Below are positions 62,416-64,000 of a DNA stretch of 64,000 nt, one piece after another (position 1 is the first letter of the stretch; each line of letters begins with the position of its first letter). The DNA comes from Bacteroides sp. (GTDB lineage: Bacteria; Bacillota; Clostridia; Lachnospirales; Lachnospiraceae): the NCBI GenBank assembly GCA_023666705.1, contig JAMPBO010000011.1, forward strand, positions 58,299 to 122,298. Direction: 5' to 3'. Both the position numbers and the translations under genes were made by a program. Under the pieces are notes generated by a model. It worked only from the letters and a program-made list of their open reading frames with translations, was not told where the DNA came from and did not search any database.

Positions 62416-62582
62416 GGCATCTGCTTGCTACGCAGTCGCCTTATGAGATTGGTCACAAGGCATCCGGTTGCTACGCAACCACCTTATGAGATTGGTCACA
62501 AGGCATCCGGTTGCTACGCAACCACCTTATGAGATTGGTCACAAGGCATCCGCCTGCTACGCAGTCACCTTATGACATTGGA
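62414..62582. repeat. Four tandem 43-bp hairpin repeats
   Basis: Units start at 62414, 62457, 62500 and 62543, exactly 43 bp apart. Each reads AAGGCATC...GCTACGCA...CACCTTATGA-ATTGG(TCAC). AAGGC pairs with GCCTT/ACCTT, and a central hairpin with a TAC loop (for example GGTTGC-tac-GCAACC in units 2 and 3) lies inside. Units 1 and 4 change both sides of the inner stem, so structure is partly kept. The block follows the cpsD stop directly. Confidence 0.92.
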
Positions 62583-62679
62583 TAATTCAGTCTGCAACGT
62601 GGCTTACGGACTGTTTATCATATAAAATATATTTTATATCCAGAATGAAATAAGCTGGAAAGGAGGATATAATTCAGAC

Positions 62680-63498
62680 ATGAAGAAGTTAAAGAAATTG
62701 CTTGCAGTTGTTATGATGATTGCACTTATGATTCCTGTAACTGCTTTTGCAGCAGAGGGAGGATCAGTACAGACTACAACTTTGACAACTGCAAATGTAA
62801 CTGTAGCTGCAGCTACTTATACAGGAAAAGCTCAGACCTCTAAGGTTACAGTTAAGGATGGCAGTAAGGTGCTTACTGTTAATAAGGATTATACAGTAAC
62901 AAATGTAACTAAAACAAATGCCGGAAATTATACAGTAACAGTTAAGGGTATGGGTAGTTATACTGGTACCGTTACTGCAACTTACAAGATTAATAAGGCT
63001 TCAATAGCAAAGGCAACAGTTGCTGTATCTAAGGTTGCTTACACTGGTAAGCAGGCTTCCCCAAAGACAATCCAGGTTAAGGTTGGCAAGACAACTCTTA
63101 AGCAGGGAACAGATTACACTGTAGCTGCTATTTCAAAGTCGAAGAAGCCAGGTACTGTTAAGCAGGGTGTTAAGATTGTTGGTAAGGGTAACTATACTGG
63201 TACAGTATATGGAGCACTTACAATCAACAAGGCTGCTAACACGATGAAGGTTTCATCAGGAAAGAACTTTAAGGCATCTGCTTTGAAGAAGAAGGCTGGA
63301 ACTTGCACAATTACTGTTAAGAATGCAAAGGGTAAGGTAACTTACAAGAGCAGCAGTAAGAAGGTTAAGGTAAATTCTAAGGGCAAGGTAACAGTTGCTA
63401 AGGGAACTAAGAAGGGAACTTACAAGATTACCGTTAAGGCAGCAGGAAATACTACTTACAAGGCTAAGAGTGCAACTTTCAAAGTAGTTGTTAAATAG
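62680..63498 (+). CDS. Secreted K/T-rich Ig-like repeat protein
   Basis: 272 residues with a cleavable signal peptide (about 1-25, cleavage after AFAAE or nearby) and no further membrane segment. The mature protein is very basic and rich in Lys, Thr and Val. Two beta domains of about 75 residues (YTGKAQTSKVTV..., YTGKQASPKTIQV...), each closing with KG.GSYTGTV/KGNYTGTV, resemble MBG/YDG-type repeats. A third part (about 185-272) looks like a bacterial Ig-like (Big_2) domain. No cell-wall anchor is seen. It lies after the cps genes, with GGAGG 13 bases before the ATG, a rather long distance. It may coat the surface or bind the acidic polysaccharide. Confidence 0.88.
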   Translation: MKKLKKLLAVVMMIALMIPVTAFAAEGGSVQTTTLTTANVTVAAATYTGKAQTSKVTVKDGSKVLTVNKDYTVTNVTKTNAGNYTVTVKGMGSYTGTVTATYKINKASIAKATVAVSKVAYTGKQASPKTIQVKVGKTTLKQGTDYTVAAISKSKKPGTVKQGVKIVGKGNYTGTVYGALTINKAANTMKVSSGKNFKASALKKKAGTCTITVKNAKGKVTYKSSSKKVKVNSKGKVTVAKGTKKGTYKITVKAAGNTTYKAKSATFKVVVK

Positions 63499-63518
63499 TT
63501 TTGAATTTAATTTTACAT

Positions 63519-63602
63519 AGCGGTCATCCTTGCCACGAAGGATGACTGTTGTTTTAGAATTAACAAAGAGGGGCTATCTGTCGGAGACAGCAGGCCCTTT
63601 CT
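63519..63602 (+). terminator. Tandem terminators after the secreted Ig-like gene
   Basis: AGCGGTCATCCTT pairs with AAGGATGACTGTT (loop GCCACG), followed by GTTTT (63519-63555). A second hairpin, AAAG-A-GGG...CCCTTT around TCTGT-cggag-ACAG (63565-63602), comes next. The 325-base gap to the next gene holds nothing else that I recognise. Confidence 0.75.
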
Positions 63603-63823
63603 AAATAATAAGAGGTATGATAAAAACTGGATAACTACAATTTAAGTATTTACGAAGCTGATTTTATATATTTGAGTGAATGATGGAAGGACAAACGTGT
63701 TTTAGGTATGCAATGATTTTTTCTTCAGTTACAGGATTTGCTTGCCGCTGATGGAAAAGTAAATGTGTTTAGGTGTATATAGGTTGCTTCGCAAATATTT
63801 AATAGTACAATACAGGTGAGGAT

Positions 63824-64000
63824 ATGAAAAGAGAATTTATTCCTTTTGAAAACAGAATATGGCTAAGCTCGCCTACTATGCATGGACAGGAGCTTTCTTT
63901 TGTTAAGGAAGCGTATGATACAAACTGGATGTCCACCATGGGCACAAATATAAACGAGATAGAAAAACAAATCTGTGAATACGTAGGCTGCAAATACGCT
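63824..64000 (+). CDS. DegT/DnrJ/EryC1-family aminotransferase, N-terminal part (runs off window)
   Basis: 59 codons are inside the window. FENRIWLSSPTMHGQELSFV and YDTNWMSTMGTNINEIEK, then CEYVGCKYA, match the N-terminus of sugar aminotransferases that make amino sugars for surface polysaccharides. The PLP lysine and the rest lie beyond base 64000. GGTGAGGA precedes ATG 63824. Coming after cpsBCD it probably starts the nucleotide-sugar or polymer synthesis part of the locus. Confidence 0.88.
   Translation, partial: MKREFIPFENRIWLSSPTMHGQELSFVKEAYDTNWMSTMGTNINEIEKQICEYVGCKYA

Noticed and set aside
62414..62582. CRISPR array
   Set aside because: Units are directly adjacent 43-bp repeats with no unique spacers and no cas genes in the window.

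Overview
The window looks like a chromosomal segment of an anaerobic, low-to-moderate GC Firmicute of the Lachnospiraceae type (Clostridia). The reasons are butyrate formation by phosphate butyryltransferase plus butyrate kinase, a two-subunit class I fumarase, a PerR regulator, AgrB-like and LytTR-type signals, flagellin, many short K/T-rich secreted Ig-like proteins, and strong GGAGG ribosome binding sites. The species cannot be named from sequence alone.

Layout. 1-6.6 kb: the 3' part of gyrA, a small membrane protein, the two fumarase subunits, and a two-gene operon of a zinc-ribbon/acidic-repeat membrane protein and an anchored extracellular protein. 6.7-7.2 kb: a tRNA-Ser/Asn/Cys cluster with its own promoter and terminator. 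7.3-9.5 kb: an orphan AgrB homologue behind 21-bp-spaced direct repeats, convergent with a two-domain polyphosphate:AMP phosphotransferase. 9.9-12.6 kb: an autoregulated metal-efflux operon (separate HMA protein, P1B-ATPase, SmtB/CzrA-type repressor) with a perfect 14-bp inverted-repeat operator. 12.7-18 kb: maf, a CbbX-like AAA+ ATPase with a TerB-like N-terminus, an Orn/Lys/Arg-type decarboxylase and a MATE exporter. 18-23.8 kb: a Lys-rich small membrane protein translationally coupled to ptb, buk, a large anchored protein and aroD. 23.7-28.9 kb (minus strand): a Gfo/Idh/MocA oxidoreductase and a tight four-gene ABC cluster of unknown role.

29-35 kb: an IleS2-type isoleucyl-tRNA synthetase and glycogen phosphorylase. 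35.2-36.6 kb: a shortened SpoIID-like protein without its catalytic Glu, followed by a SpoIIQ-like protein without its metal ligands. 36.7-39.4 kb: perR, a PAS/degenerate GGDEF/EAL phosphodiesterase and acyl carrier protein. 39.5-43.2 kb: cellobiose phosphorylase (GH94) and aldose epimerase. 43.4-45.6 kb: a lipoprotein, a lone Ig-like domain and an M23 peptidase. 45.6-50.9 kb: a late flagellar block (FliK-like protein, flagellin, FliS) with sigma-28-type promoters. 50.9-53.3 kb: hinT, DUF3800 and TraX. 53.4-58.9 kb: an ABC transporter (FtsX type) with its OmpR-family two-component system. 59-64 kb: the start of a capsule/exopolysaccharide locus (CpsB phosphatase, a new 40-aa membrane protein, LytR-CpsA-Psr, Wzz-like CpsC, CpsD tyrosine kinase), a secreted Ig-like protein and the N-terminus of a DegT/DnrJ aminotransferase.

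The most unusual non-coding content is a family of long imperfect palindromes (about 9.5, 34.9, 53.4 and 53.7 kb), with GAA/TTC- and TAC-loop hairpin repeats at 19.3 and 62.4 kb. They sit at gene borders, between ptb and buk, and inside the apparent 5' leader of the ABC operon. They look like non-autonomous mobile palindromes, though no transposase is present in the window.
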